Notes under the pieces: generated by a model
Told to the model about the DNA's origin: nothing
Seen by the model: only the letters and a program-made list of their open reading frames with translations
Database searches by the model: none
Made by a program: the position numbers and the translations under genes
Assembly (NCBI RefSeq): GCF_027172205.1
Contig: NC_070619.1
Span: 1,560,001-1,624,000 of the forward strand
Reading direction: 5' to 3'
Source: Podarcis raffonei
Taxonomy: Eukaryota; Chordata; Lepidosauria; Squamata; Lacertidae
Length of the DNA: 64,000 nucleotides
Shown: positions 10,586-22,239 of the stretch, in pieces
Layout of the letters: each line of letters starts with the position of its first letter
How positions within the stretch are numbered: the stretch's first letter is position 1

Positions 10586-11088
10586 AAAAAGCGGAATACA
10601 AAAATAACAATACGTTATATTAAAATGATCACATGTCAGGGACTGTGCTGCGGAGGGCTGCACTGAGGAGGAATTGCGGGAACAGAGTAGAGGGTTGGAA
10701 CAGCGGTTTGCAGAGGGACATAGTTCAGAAGGCAGAAGTTGGGAAATACTAGATGGGGAACAGCTAGGAGAAGAAACACTGGCAGGGAGAGGGTTAACAG
10801 ATTCACAGTCTCTAGACAGCATTCTTCCACTGCCCTCCCCAAAGTCTCAGATTAGGAGACATAGAAGCAATGCGGGACCGAAGGTGGGCTCTTTAATTAC
10901 TAGGAGATGTGTTCTTTGTTCTCTCGCTGTGATTATTAAAGTTTCTAAGTGGTAAGAAGACTCCTTTTCCTTTGTTCTGCTATCCACGGCCAAGTGGGGA
11001 GGAAGACGGTTCTCCAAAGCCTGACATCAGAGGACAATATAGGGGCCATTGGGATCTCATTACTATGAGCAGTCCATGGAAGCAATAG
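10586..11088. other. Spacer start: nothing recognised
   Basis: A mixed-composition stretch with no open frame I can support. An ATTAAAGTTTC motif near 10930 could be a poly(A)-like signal. Confidence 0.3.
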
Positions 11089-11104
11089 AAAATTGTTTGC
11101 ATTA

Positions 11105-11501
11105 AGCACTCAATATCTTTTGCAGCTAAAATGGTGTATGTGAAAAAATGGAAAGACAAAGAAGTACCCACGGAAGAAATCTGGCAGAATAAATTGGTAG
11201 AATAGACAGTATTAGTAACTATTACCGCAAAATTAAGAAATAAGGATGAATCATGAATAACAGAAGTGTGGAACTGTTTTGGAGAATATCATTGAGGATA
11301 CAATGTTCAATTTAACATACAAGTGGGACTTATGACCAGCAAATAACAAGGATGATTTGAGATGAAAATGGGTAGAATATTATAAAATGCAGCTGACTAA
11401 GGTTTACTTAGAATGCCATGAAGTCCTAGGATAAATGATTGTTACAGTATGAAGTGTATTACAAGTTGTAAAAATGCATAAATAAAAGTTTAAAAAGAAA
11501 T
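11105..11501 (+). mobile_element. 5'-truncated L1 LINE with 16-bp target duplication
   Basis: The frame-like sequence (KKWKDKEVPTEEIWQNKL) matches the end of L1 ORF2. An A-rich tail follows. The 16-base AAAATTGTTTGCATTA occurs exactly on both sides (11089-11104 and 11502-11517), marking the insertion. ORF2 remnants are degenerate. Confidence 0.75.
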
Positions 11502-12096
11502 AAAATTGTTTGCATTAGGAAGGTCAAGGTAAAGAGCTGTGTCTTCAGAATAAGGAAGGAAACATTGGGTTCAGTTGATGTGGAGAGGTCGTTGCATCTC
11601 AGTTTACCCCAAATCATGATTTTACTTCTGTGATCAAAATGAGAAAAACCTTGTGACCTCCTCTGTCTTCTATTTATTAGGAGAATAATAATTAGCAAGA
11701 ATTAATTAACAAGAATTAGCAAGAATAAGTAACAAGAATTAGCAAACCATTTCCTGGGGGTGACATGGGGGCTTGGGCGCCTGCAGGCCCGGTGCTGCCT
11801 GAAACAGCAGCGTGGGGCTTGTGTCTGCCCTCTGCCTCTCCCTCAGCCGATTTACAGCTGAGGGGGAGGCGGCAGAGAGGTGCCCCCCGCCCTCAGGACG
11901 CGTGCCTTCCACCAGGCACCCGACCGGCTAGCTACACCGCTGTTCTGTTGTTTCAATTACGGGTGCCTTGAGTTTTAATGTTTGGTTGTGTTTTTTAATT
12001 GCTTTTCTTTTGCATTTTAATGTTCCTGATACTGGTTTTTATATTTTGGAAAGAGCTGTTTATGGCACACGCATTACTTCTCCCTCTTCCTCGCAG

Positions 12097-12166
12097 GTGC
12101 CAAAAATCACCCCCGAGAGCTCCCTCAGCTCAGTGTCCTCACTGGACTCTTTTTGGGACTCATAAA
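12097..12166 (+). pseudogene. Gene X block-A-like exon in the spacer, broken
   Basis: TTCCTCGCAG is followed by VPKITPESSLSSVSSLDSF and then a stop at 12164-12166. The following 300 bases (to about 12430) match the intron between blocks A and B at 60436-60190, so the exon's identity as block A is well supported by its neighbour. Confidence 0.45.
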
Positions 12167-12477
12167 TGAGGTGCAGAGCAGACAGAGCAGGAGGGAAGCC
12201 CTGCTGAGCTGCACAAGGGCAACCCTGAGGCTGGGAAGGAAGAGGCCACTTTCTGGACCAGTTGTGAGCAAGGGGCAGACAGGCAGGGGGCTGCTGAGGG
12301 AAGGCTGTGCTTTCTGCCCCACTCATCCTGATGGACCAGCCTCCCAAGGCGCCAGGCCTTTCCTGGCCAGCTATTCAATGCGGACAGGAGAGTTTGGCTT
12401 CTGGGTTCCTTTCTCCCCTCTCCCCACCACCACTGCCACCACCTCTGGGCTGGTTCCTCCATCCTGTCTGGGCCAAC

Positions 12478-12633
12478 AGTCAACCTCTGAGGATGAAGAC
12501 CCACACGGAAAAAGTGACAGAGGAGGAGGGAAGCCCAGGCAGGGAAGCCAGAGTGGCCAAAGAGAGCCTTGTAGCATCAGGCCAGGTTGCAGAGGGTTCT
12601 GGGAAGTCTCTCCTCCCTTCCCAGCGCTGCTGA
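12478..12633 (+). pseudogene. Gene X block-B-like exon in the spacer
   Basis: GGCCAACAG precedes STSEDEDPHGKSDRG, at the place where block B starts in the 60-kb copy. The second half matches an intron segment also found at 6360-6440 in the left arm rather than block B. No good donor is seen. Confidence 0.3.
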
Positions 12634-12656
12634 CAGGCAGTTCTCGTCCTCTGCAG

Positions 12657-12750
12657 TTCCCCAAAATAGATATCAGCTCAGACAGCTCCCTGAGCCGAAG
12701 TGAACGACACCTTCTGAAACTCCGGAGACCTCAAGGAGGGACGTGGCAGG
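12657..12750 (+). pseudogene. Second gene X block-A-like exon in the spacer, cut by an L1
   Basis: CTCTGCAG is followed by FPKIDISSDSSLSRSER, a clear relative of block A (FPETDIGDSEDV, PLSLE). Degenerate L1 sequence begins within about 30 bases of its end. Confidence 0.4.
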
Positions 12751-12769
12751 CAGAGGAGGCAACCTGTAA

Positions 12770-13670
12770 AGAGCTGTTAACAGAAGGAGAAGATCAGCTG
12801 AAGTTGAAAAAGTTTGAAGATATTAAAGATTTACTAACAGATAGGATTTAGTATTATCAATTTAATGATGTTTTGAAACTTGATTTAAAAAATGGCTGTA
12901 GTACGGAGATATCAAAATTCGAAAAAGATCTGTTGGAAAATAATATGAAATTACTATCTAAAATGTATAAATTGATTTTAGAATGGTATACTAAAGATGA
13001 AGAAGAAGTTAAATCTGTGATGATACACAGGGCAGGAGGTTTTGGTTATAATATAGTTTTCACAATGGGAAAAGTTATGGAAGGAAAATTTAAAATTTAC
13101 AGCTTGCTGTATGTTGAAGGAAAATTACATGAAAATGATGTATCATCGGGACCTGACACCCAGTAAACTAGCAAAAATTTACAGAACATGTTGAAATGTG
13201 TTGGGAACGAAAGAAGAAGGAAGGTACATTTTATTACATGTGGTGGACATGTGGGGTGGTAAAAGAATTCTGGGAAATGATATATAAAGAATTTTTTTAA
13301 AAAGTTTATGATAACTTTTGTTTAAAAAGCAGAAGCTTCTTTATTAGGAACAACATGTGCCGAACTACCAAGAGATAAGTAAAGACTGTTTATGGATGCG
13401 GCAACAGCAGCACGGATGCTCCTAGCCCAGAGGTGGAAAGAAGACAAAGGACCGACCAGAGAAGTAGGGCAGACCAAATGGATGGAGTAGGCGGAAATGG
13501 CAAAGCTGGCAGGAAAGATCAGCACTCAGGAAGGTCATATTTTTACAAGAGACTGGAAGGATTTTGGAACATATTTGGGAGACCACAGTAAGCAGCTGGA
13601 AACAGTAGCAGGAATATAACCAACACTTGCAAAGTAATGTGAACTTTGGAAATTCCGGATATATACTAGA
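12770..13670 (+). mobile_element. Degenerate 5'-truncated L1 LINE
   Basis: It reads broken versions of the L1 ORF2 C-terminus: LKKFEDIKDLL, LSKMYKLILEWYTKDEE, then a short stretch like TAAARMLLAQRWK near 13400. Several frame changes and stops show age. It lies directly after a gene X block fragment. Confidence 0.65.
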
Positions 13671-13675
13671 TGTTG

Positions 13676-13889
13676 TTGTTTAGTCGCTTAGTTGTGTCCG
13701 CCTCTTTGTGACCCCCTGGACCAGAGCACGCCAGGCACTCCTGTCTTCCACTGCCTCCCGCAGTTGGGTCAAACTCATGCTGGAAGCTTCGAGAACACTG
13801 TCCCACCACCTTGTCCTCTGTCGTCGCCTTATCCTTGCGCCCTCCATCTTTCCCAGCATCAGGGTCTTTTCCAGGGAGTCTTCTCTTAG
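13676..13889 (-). mobile_element. Bov-B LINE 3' end with open C-terminal frame
   Basis: On the minus strand the frame reads KTLMLGKMEGARIRRRQRTR, then SMSLTQLREAVEDRSAWR, then GVTKRRTQLSD and stop, the hallmark C-terminus of Bov-B/RTE ORF2 shared by squamates and ruminants. About 68 codons are uninterrupted. The 5' part is missing. Confidence 0.85.
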
Positions 13890-15147
13890 ATTACAGTAAA
13901 AGTTGCAGAAATGAAATATAGAAATTAAAAAAACAAACCAGAACTAATGGAGGGAGGGAGGGAGGTCCAAAGGTTTGGGTAAACTTATCTCGTTTTTAAT
14001 TGAATGGAATAATTGTTATGTATAAATATGGTGTCTGTGGGTCCTGCAGCCGCTGGGGACCAGCTAGAGGTGGGATGGACACCCAGGAACGCTCTTCCTC
14101 TTCCTGCTTTACATGCCACCTTCCAGGAGCCAGCACCACTGACACCAGGCTAAGCTCCGTGCAGAACTGATAAGGCCCAAAGGTCTGTGCAAGCCAAGTG
14201 TGTCGCTGGGACAAAGGTTAAGGGTGGAGGAGATAAAGGCAGAGCGAAGATGAGATAGGAGTCATAAAATGGGACAGGAATTGCAAGGAAAGCAAGGGAC
14301 GGAGGACACACCAGGACACCTTCAACTCCCTCCCAAGGAGGGAGCTCTGGGCGTGGATCAGGCCAAAGGGGGCCCATCCTGTCCAGAGACCTGTTCTTTG
14401 CAGTAGCCAACCAGACAGGAAGCTCAAATGCAGGACTAGATGCAACAGCCACTTTCTAAGCCTCTTGCTGTTCCCATCCTGTCTCTGATCCTGGAAGCAG
14501 CATGCAGCCATCAGGGCTCCTTCCACTGGGGGGTCTTCCGATCCAGATGGGTCCAGGCTTTTTCCAATGTTCTCCTGCTCTTGACCTCCCCTGGGGGTGA
14601 GGAGGCTTCCCTGCTTCCACCAGCTGAGCCTCTGGGCTCTGGCAAGTGACGCTGCTGGCTGCCTGGCCGGATGAGTCCTCTCTTTTCTTCTCCGCCACCC
14701 ACCCAGTCTGGCTGCAGCCGAACCCCAGACATCTCCCAGGCCAGAGACTCTGAGCACCAAGCAAAACCCTCACGGTCGCCGCCTGCCAGGGTGTCTCCAC
14801 TGCAGACAAGCCACTTCCTCTGGGGAGGCTGCAAAGAGAGCCCCCCCCCCGCAGCCAGGCCCCCTTTTGGGGCTCCTCCAGCCCCACTCCAGACTTGGCA
14901 TGCAGAGAGTGAGAGGGTGGGATCCAGACAGCTGTCTAGGAACAGGCTGCCTCATAAAATCCTCGGCTTGTCTGAGCTTTGGCGGCCGCTGGCTTCCAGC
15001 CGAGAAGACCCAAAGGCAGGCAGGCAGGCTTCTCACAGGGCAGGAGTGTGGGGGTTTTTTTGGGGGGGGGAGTGCAATGGACACAACGCTGGGCCTGTGG
15101 GCAGCGCAGGGAACTGTGCCGAGTCTTCCATGCAACAAGCACAATGC
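13890..15147. other. Spacer stretch with no recognised gene
   Basis: GC-rich sequence with overlapping spurious open frames on both strands at 14.2-15.2 kb and no splice-bounded exon that I trust. Confidence 0.35.
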
Positions 15148-15220
15148 TGAGATTCCTGCCCTGCAGGGGGCTGGACTAGAGGACCCTTGGGTACCCCTCC
15201 CAACCATACAATTCTATGAC
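15148..15220 (+). mobile_element. CR1 LINE 3' tail
   Basis: GGGCTGGACTAGAGGACCCT and CAATTCTATGAC mark the tail. Confidence 0.6.
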
Positions 15221-16017
15221 CAGGCAGCCCTAGCACCTCCTTCTTCCCTCTTTCCGCTTGCATATTCTGCCCGTTTCTCCTCTTTATTCTGTGCAGGCCC
15301 CTTGTGCTCCCTCTCTGCTCTTCTCCACATGTGCAGAGCATCAGAGCATTCCTTGGATTGAAGGCTGTCACTCAGAGTTCCTGGGTGAACTGCAGGCGCT
15401 TCAGGTGGTTGAGTAATGTGCCCAGTCTTCAAGAACTTTTGTATGAGTAACAGCCAAGTGACTGCATTCAAGCGACGCAGACCATGGAATGCAGAACTTG
15501 TCTCACATCAGACCAACGCTCATCTGCATCAGCATTGCCTGCACTGGCTGGCAGCAGCTCTTTGGGATTTCAGACGGGGGATCACGCTATTCCCAGCACT
15601 GTGGGGACCTCAGACCTCTCTATCCCCCAGCTTCAGATTAAATCACAGTCCACAGCAGTGCAGGGAAAGGATGTCTTATCCCAAGCGGGTGGGTGGCCTG
15701 GCTTGAAGAATGCAGCTGCCTATGTTCTTATTCATTCTGAATAGTGAGGACTAGACTCTTTATGCCCTTGCTCAACGCTTTGCGCTGCATCGTATTGGAG
15801 GCAGCAGGAGTGAATTCTCCATTTGCATTCTTGCTTTGCCCACAAGCCTCTGCAAATTAGGGAGAGCTTTCTGGCAGCAAGAGGGAGCGCCAAATCTTCC
15901 AGCTCTCACACTCCTGAAATGAGGGGACTAAAAAGTTGTAATGTGACTTGGGGATTTCTAAGATATTTGGGTTAAATGAATAATTGAGAAATTCTGCTCT
16001 CCGGAGTTCAGCTGATC
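15221..16017. other. Spacer stretch with nothing recognised
   Basis: No element or exon identified. Confidence 0.3.
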
Positions 16018-16036
16018 AAGACCTGGGCAAACTCTT

Positions 16037-17606
16037 TTTTTTATATATAATAATATTTATTAGTTTTCCAACAAATTAAACACAACACTACAAAAAACCA
16101 AAAAAAGAAAAAAACACAACAATATTAATAACAAAAAGGGGGGCAACTACAAAACACTAGCCTACAACTAACAAAACAAAACCATTTAAAACAGTCCAAT
16201 TTCAATATTTTATCCTCCTTTCAGTACCATAATTTCCACGACCTCCTCACACCTCCCTTTTTGTATTCCACTTCTATTGATTGTTTCAGCAATTCCTTTC
16301 CATCTTCTTCTATTTTCTATCCTATAATTATCTTAACACATTCTAACCTTATTTTTCCCTTTAATGCTCTAATGATCTATTTAAACTTAATTCCTTATAA
16401 CATTTCTACTAAAGCCATATAACTTCATTCCAACATTTTTCTAACATTCATTAATTTTACTGTATTTCTGTAGATAGTCTTTAAACTTTTTCCAATCTTC
16501 TTCCACCGACTCTTCTCCCTGGTCTCGGATTCTGCCAGTCATTTCCGCCAACTCCATGTAGTTCATCACCTTCATCTGCCACTCTTCCAGGGTGGGTAAA
16601 TCTTGTGTCTTCTAATATTTTGCGATGAGTATTCTTGCTGCTGTTGTTGCATACATAAAGAAAGTTCTATCCTTCTTTAACACCAATTGGCCGACCATGC
16701 CCAGGAGAAAGGCCTCTGGTTTCTTCAGGAAGGTATATTTAAATACCTTCTTCATTTCATTATAAATCATCTCCCAGAATGCCTTAATCCTTGGGCATGT
16801 CCACCAAAGGTGAAAGAATGTACCTTCATTCTCATTACATTTCCAACATTTATTATCGGGCAAATGATAGATTTTTTGAAGTTTAGCTGGTGTCATGTAC
16901 CACCTGTAAATCATTTTCATTAAATTTTCTCTTAAGGCATTACATGCCGTAAATTTCATGCCTGTGGTCCATAATCGTTCCCAGACAGCCATCATTATAT
17001 TATGACCAACATCTTGTGCCCATTTAATCATAGCTGATTTCACCGTTTCATCCTGAGTGTTCCATTTCAACAGCAAGTTATACATTCTTGACAAATTCTT
17101 AGTTTTTGGTTCTAACAATTCTGTTTCCAATTTTGATTTTTCCACCTGGAAACCAACTTTTTTATCCAATTTGTATGCCTCCATTATTTGATAATAATGG
17201 AGCCAATCTCGCACTTTGTTTTTCAATTTTTCAAAGCTCTGCAATTTTATTCTCTCTCCATCTTGTTCCAGAATTTCCCAATATTTTGGCCATTTGCCTT
17301 CCATATTGAGTTTTTTCTGTGCCTTTGCTTCCATTGGTGACAACCATCTTGGGGTTTTTTCCCCTAACAAATCCTTATATCTTATCCAAACATTAAACAA
17401 TGCTTTTCTAACAATGTGATTTTTAAATGCTTTATGTGCTTTTACCTTATCATACCACAAGTATGCATGCCAACCAAATACATTATTAAAACCTTCTAAA
17501 TCCAACACTTCAGTATTTTCAAGAAGCAGCCATTCTCTCAGCCAGCAAAAAGCGGCTGATTCATAATAAAGTTTAAGGTCTGGCAGGGCAAATCCACCTC
17601 TTTCTT
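16037..17606 (-). mobile_element. 5'-truncated L1 LINE with perfect 19-bp target duplication
   Basis: The 19-base AAGACCTGGGCAAACTCTT flanks it exactly (16018-16036 and 17607-17625). The poly(A) side is on the left. A 298-codon ORF2 segment at 17508-16612 is open, with WHAYLWYDKVKAHKAFKNHI and the CWKCNENEGTFFHLWWTCP zinc knuckle; the final part is in another frame. A perfect duplication and long open frame suggest a fairly young insertion. Confidence 0.9.
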
Positions 17607-17625
17607 AAGACCTGGGCAAACTCTT

Positions 17626-18483
17626 GGGTCCCACCTGGGATGCAGAATCTGCCCCATCACCCGGGATGAAGAGGAGGAGGAGGATGGCAAGCCTCTCTGC
17701 CGGCCTGCAGATCCTGCTGGGCCGAAACCAGGCAGCAGCTGGAGGACTGAGTCAACTGTTGGCAGGGGCCCAGGCTGGGCAGGGAGGGACAGAGGAAGGA
17801 GGCAACTTCCTCTGCTCTCTGCTTTGGGCTCCGAAATCCGGGCAGATGGGAGGTTGTGGGTGAGGCTGGCCTGGGTGCAAGTGCTGCGGGCAACCAGCTC
17901 CGCCCTTAACCTGCACAGCCTCTGCAGGGAAGCAGGTCCCTGGAAATGCAGGCGAATCCTGTGCAGCACTGGCTTTGCCAGGCCCTCCCTGGCTATGGCA
18001 GGTCAGGAAAGGGCACCCCAAAAGACCGAGGGGAAGATGGAGAGATGCCTTGAGAGGAACGGGGTGCAGCGTTAGGGGAACAGGCGAGGGAGAGGTGATG
18101 CCAGGCATGGAAAGGGTGGACAGGGAAAATACTGGCCTCTAGGAGGACAGGATGTTAGATGGGACCCCTTTGGGCTGGACCCATAGACACCTGGCATGGT
18201 ATTTTTGGAAGCAATTTGCAGAACACACCCACCCACCCTGATCTGCCCATCAAGTCCAGAGTCCGAAAGGGCCCAGCTGCCCCACTGTGGGAACTCCTGG
18301 CAGAGGATCAGGGTGTGCAGAGAGGCAGCTGCCTGGCCTGTGTTTGCGGAGCGTTGGAGGGAAGAGCGTGTGCCCAGGAGGGAAGGGAGCGTCCCAGCCG
18401 ACCTCTGCCTGGCCACCTGCGCCCACCCTGGCCCCCCGCCACTGGGAGTGGGTGCTCCCGGGAGGGCAGGCCAGAGGAGAAGG
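17626..18483. other. GC-rich spacer stretch, no recognised gene
   Basis: Many overlapping frames but no conserved motif. Confidence 0.3.
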
Positions 18484-18548
18484 AATCCTAGAGTCCTGGA
18501 GTTGGAAGGGACACCCGGGGGTCATCTAGTCCAACCCACTGCATGGAG
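18484..18548 (-). mobile_element. CR1 LINE 3' tail
   Basis: GAGTTGGAAGGGACACC followed by GTCATCTAGTCCAACCC is the reversed CR1 end. Confidence 0.6.
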
Positions 18549-19043
18549 GACCATCTGAGAAGGAGGAAGCACCCATAAATGTTAGGGGGCCCTTTGAGCA
18601 AAAGAAGGCGGCAGGGGGCGGTGCCAGTTTGCATATGAGAATTTATAGGGATGGATGCATTGCTGTTTGGGGGGGGGGTGAGCGCATTTTGCAGAATGGG
18701 GACCCATCCTGTCCAGGACCCTGTCCTCACAGGACCAGACATCTCAAAGGGAAACCCGCCAGTGGGTTGTGAGAGCAGCAGCCTCCTCCTGCTCTTGTTC
18801 TCCAGCGTTGTAAGGTAGACCATCTCTGTCCAAGGAGGCTCTGTAGAGAAATCGCAAGAAACTAAGGAGAACCCAGAAGCAGCAGCAGCAGCAGCTGGAT
18901 CAGGCCAAAGGGGACTTGTCCAGTCTGGCATCCTGTCCTCCCAGTGGCCAAACACCTGGTCACCAAAAGGGGAGCCTGCCAGCAGGGCCTCAGCTGACCC
19001 CGGGAGAGCGGGCAGCAGAATTGCAGGACCCTCGCCCAAGGAT

Positions 19044-19100
19044 CTTAGACCCATAGGGATTTGGGAGGGACCCAAGGGGTCATCCAGCCCAACCCACTGC
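19044..19100 (-). mobile_element. CR1 LINE 3' tail
   Basis: GGGAGGGACCCAAGGGGTCA and CCAGCCCAACCC match the reversed CR1 end. Confidence 0.5.
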
Positions 19101-19393
19101 GGTGACAGAGTGACAGGGCGCCTGAACTGGGTCAGCAGGTGGGTCTCCTGCCCTGAGGAGAGTCCAAAAGCAGCAGCAGCAGCCGTGTTTCTGGGAGGAG
19201 CAAGGGAGGCGAACAAGGTCAAAGCCTGGCTCTCCTTCTGGATGGCCACCTCTCTCGCTCTCTCTGCTTGGCTCGGCCAGCCTTTCTGCTCTGGCCACAG
19301 ACCCCTTGCTTAAGAGGCTGGGCCCCCACCCTGGGCTCCCCCTGCTCAGCTGTGACTTCTGGGGTGTTTTTGTTCCCTCTCCAACAATCGCAG

Positions 19394-19449
19394 AAGGGGA
19401 GGAGGAGGAGGCGGGTCCCAGCACAAGTACCAAGGCGAAAGCTACCAAG
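19394..19449 (+). other. Possible short exon EEEEAGPSTSTKAKATK
   Basis: CCAACAATCGCAG precedes and GTACCG follows a 56-base frame that ends in phase 0. It could splice in frame to the block at 20651. Support is only splice-like signals and composition. Confidence 0.25.
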
Positions 19450-19699
19450 GTACCGCAAGTCCTGGGTCTCGTTGTTGTTGTTTACTAGTGCAGCACCCTT
19501 CACCTGCAGAACTCAGGGTGGTTTGTCTTCTTTGCTGGGGGCTGCCGCCCCACAGTGCTGAGCTCTGGCCTCTTCTTGCCACCAGCCAACCAGGCAGTGG
19601 GGCAGAAGGGGCCGGAGTGGGGGTCACTAATCCAGCTGAGAACGAGGAAGCCCTTTCTGTCTGGAATGGGTCCCTGAGAAGATGGGGGGGGGGCTCTCC

Positions 19700-19825
19700 T
19701 TCCTTGGAGGTTTCTAAGCCGAGCTTGGGCGGGCATCTGTCAGGGATGCTTTATCTGAGAGTCCTGCATTGCAGGGGGCTGGGCTGGATGACCTCTGGGG
19801 ACCCCTCCCAGCTCTGGTTCTCTAA
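19700..19825 (+). mobile_element. CR1 LINE 3' end
   Basis: It includes CTTGGAGGTTTCTAAGC, then GGGCTGGGCTGGATGACC and CTCTGGTTCT. Confidence 0.6.
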
Positions 19826-20397
19826 CAGCTGGGCCTCAAAGCCTGCTGAGGTCTTAACTCTCTGCCTCCGCCCCTCCAAGCTGAACCTCTCTCTGCAAGC
19901 TCCTTCACACTTTCCTCCAGGGGCTTCCTCTGTCTCCCCACTTATCTCTGATTGTTTTTCTTTGCCCTCCTCTGAATTTCTTCCAAAGAGCAGCGTCCAG
20001 AACTGGCCTCAGGCCGCCGAGATGCTGCCATGGAGCCGCCTCCCCTCCTGCACAGTCCAGGTCCCCTTTCAGTCAGAAGGCTTTCCGTCCCGGGGGCCGC
20101 ATGCGCATCTGCACAACCTTCCAGGGGCCAGTGGTGGAGGCGAATGAGTGGCAAATGTCAGGGCTGCCTTTGGTTAGCAGGTGACGCACACTCACCCCTC
20201 CTCGAAATGAGAGGCAATTGTCCAAGGGCAAAAGCACTGGCAGAGCCTTTTGAGGGCCAGGCAGTAAGTCATGGAGGGCCGCATCTGGCCCTTGAGAGTG
20301 TACCCCATCCCTGGCCTGAAGGAACAAATGTTTGCATTTGGATCTCTGTTTAGCTTGCACCCAAGGAAGTGGGGAACTCCTTCATTGCTTCTCCATA

Positions 20398-20455
20398 GTG
20401 TAGAGTTGGAAGGGGACCCCAGGGTCATCCAGTCCACCCCCTGCAATGCAGGAAT
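20398..20455 (-). mobile_element. CR1 LINE 3' tail
   Basis: GTAGAGTTGGAAGGGGACCC and GTCATCCAGTCCACCCCC match the reversed end. Confidence 0.55.
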
Positions 20456-20650
20456 CTTTGGCTCCGAGATTCAGAGCCTCAAGGGCCACTGTGGTGACTT
20501 GTGTGCAGCAATAAGGCTGCTGGCACTTTTGCCGAGCTAAGCAGGGTCCAGCATGGCTTCAAACTGGCAGGGCTGGATGGCCCTCAGGGTCTCTTCCAAC
20601 TCTGCCATTCTGCCAGTTGAGCCCCTTCTCCTCTCTCTCCTGCCTCGCAG

Positions 20651-20908
20651 GATCCAGGCAAACCTCCAGCGAAGCCCAAGGCAAAGAAGTCCCCCGGGGG
20701 GAGAAAGAGGCCCAAATCCTCAAGAAACAGAGCTCTTCCAAGGCCCTCCCGGCAAACACACCCGGTGCCCGCCAGAAAGCTGTGTCTAAGGAAAGCAAGA
20801 CGGGGGCCGAGGACGAGGGGCCCCCCAGGCAGAGGCCAAGGCGCCTACAGCGGCCAAGAAAGCCAAGGTTGACCAGGGGTCCAAGCCCCCCAGAGCCAAA
20901 GGGTTTCT
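20651..20908 (+). pseudogene. Lysine-rich exon-like block resembling a linker-histone tail
   Basis: After a strong acceptor (CTCTCCTGCCTCGCAG) the phase-0 frame reads GKPPAKPKAKKSPGGRKR. Further on, lysine-rich sequence continues in other frames (SSSKALPANTPGARQKA; APTAAKKAKVDQGSKPPRA). That pattern suggests frameshifts in an originally Lys/Ala/Pro-rich tail like that of histone H1 variants. No globular winged-helix domain is seen nearby, so the likeness may be compositional only. Confidence 0.3.
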
Positions 20909-20929
20909 ATAGTATCGTGTATTTTAAAA

Positions 20930-21060
20930 TGGGGTTTTAGAGGTTTTTAGGGGGTTTTGAATGTTTTATGTAGTTTTGTAGTAGTTTTATGTAGTTTTGT
21001 GGTAGTTTTATGCAGTTTTTATGCAGGTTTTATGTGGTTTTATGTAGTTTTTTCAATTTC
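20930..21060 (+). repeat. Short tandem array of TTTTATGTAGTTTTG-like units
   Basis: About seven imperfect units follow the lysine-rich block, then a tail with GACAGTGACAATAAAGATAT, which may be the 3' end of a LINE. Confidence 0.5.
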
Positions 21061-21375
21061 ATTGTCCTGCATGGGACAGTGACAATAAAGATATATTGTA
21101 TATTGTTAAGGGGGAGGGGGAGAATCCAGCCAGCCGGGGCCCCAAGGAGGCCTGAGGGGCCAGATTCCGCAGGGAGGGCAGGATGGGGGCACATGGCTGT
21201 CCAACGCGGCACCCTCCATCCGCCTTGTCCAAGGGAGAGGAGACCCCTTTTATGGCGGGGGCTGCCCCTCCACCTCTGGCACAACGTCCCCATTTATGAA
21301 TGGACTATTTATGAAGCAAAGACCCTGTTTTTAAACACCGTGTCATTTTCCAATAAAGTTCAGAATGCAGCAAGT

Positions 21376-21822
21376 TGTGACCTCAAATGGCTGTGATACA
21401 GAATTTAATTTGCTCTCCAAATTAAATGCCACCATAAAATGCTCCGGGGATGGCATATACTTATATATGCCCGAAGAATCTGTCCCAGCATTTTTATCTG
21501 TGCATATCCCCAACTCTGCATATTCCCCCTCCCTCCTCCCTATGTTAATCCTGTGTAACCCAACCCTTTCTTGATATATTCATGATGTAACTGTGATGTA
21601 TTGATGATGCTTCTGCACTGTATCATGGGTAAGGGAGGGAAGTTTTAAATGTTCATGTCACCCCATCCTCGGGGTTCAATCTCGCCTTGAACCTGTTGCG
21701 CAATAAACGTGGATCTTCTGCATCTTGCTCCCGTCTCCGGCTGCGCTCATTTTGCTCCGCAGGGACTTAGTCCGACGAGCTGGGTGGCAGAGCAGCCTCG
21801 CACCCAGATTTTACCGTAACAG
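21376..21822 (+). mobile_element. Candidate solo LTR fossil
   Basis: A roughly 430-450-base block has a TG-like start, an AATAAA-type signal near 21703, a GC-rich U5-like end and a terminal CA. No internal genes adjoin. I cannot fix flanking duplications. It is a fossil of an LTR retroelement or retrovirus. Confidence 0.35.
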
Positions 21823-22117
21823 CTGCTTGTGCAAAATGGCTTCTCCGTGCATGGGGAGGCCTGACCCCCTCCCAATGGGGCCCTGATCCTATGGGTGTGG
21901 CAGTTTCTGTGGCTGGCCATTGTGAGAGCTGGGGGCTGGGCTAGACTGGGGGCTTTGGGTCGTCTTGTGCCTTTAGGGAACCTCCAGGCCCAGAGGCAGT
22001 CTATCTGGGCTCCCTGGTGCTAACTGTGTTTGGCGACTGTGAGAACAGGACCCTGGGCAGGGCAGCTCCATTCCTGAGAGTGTGGTGCTGACAAGGCCAA
22101 GGTTGCAGGCTCCGTTC

Positions 22118-22186
22118 CCATATTCCTGCATCACAGAGGGTTGGACGGGATGACACTTGGGGTCCCTTCTGATGATTCTTTGATCT
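22118..22186 (+). mobile_element. CR1 LINE 3' tail
   Basis: GGGTTGGACGGGATGACAC and a GATGATTCTTTGATC end. Confidence 0.6.
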
Positions 22187-22239
22187 GAGCACAAGAGCAA
22201 CTCTTCCCTCCTTGTGGTTTCCAGCAGTGAGGATTCAAC

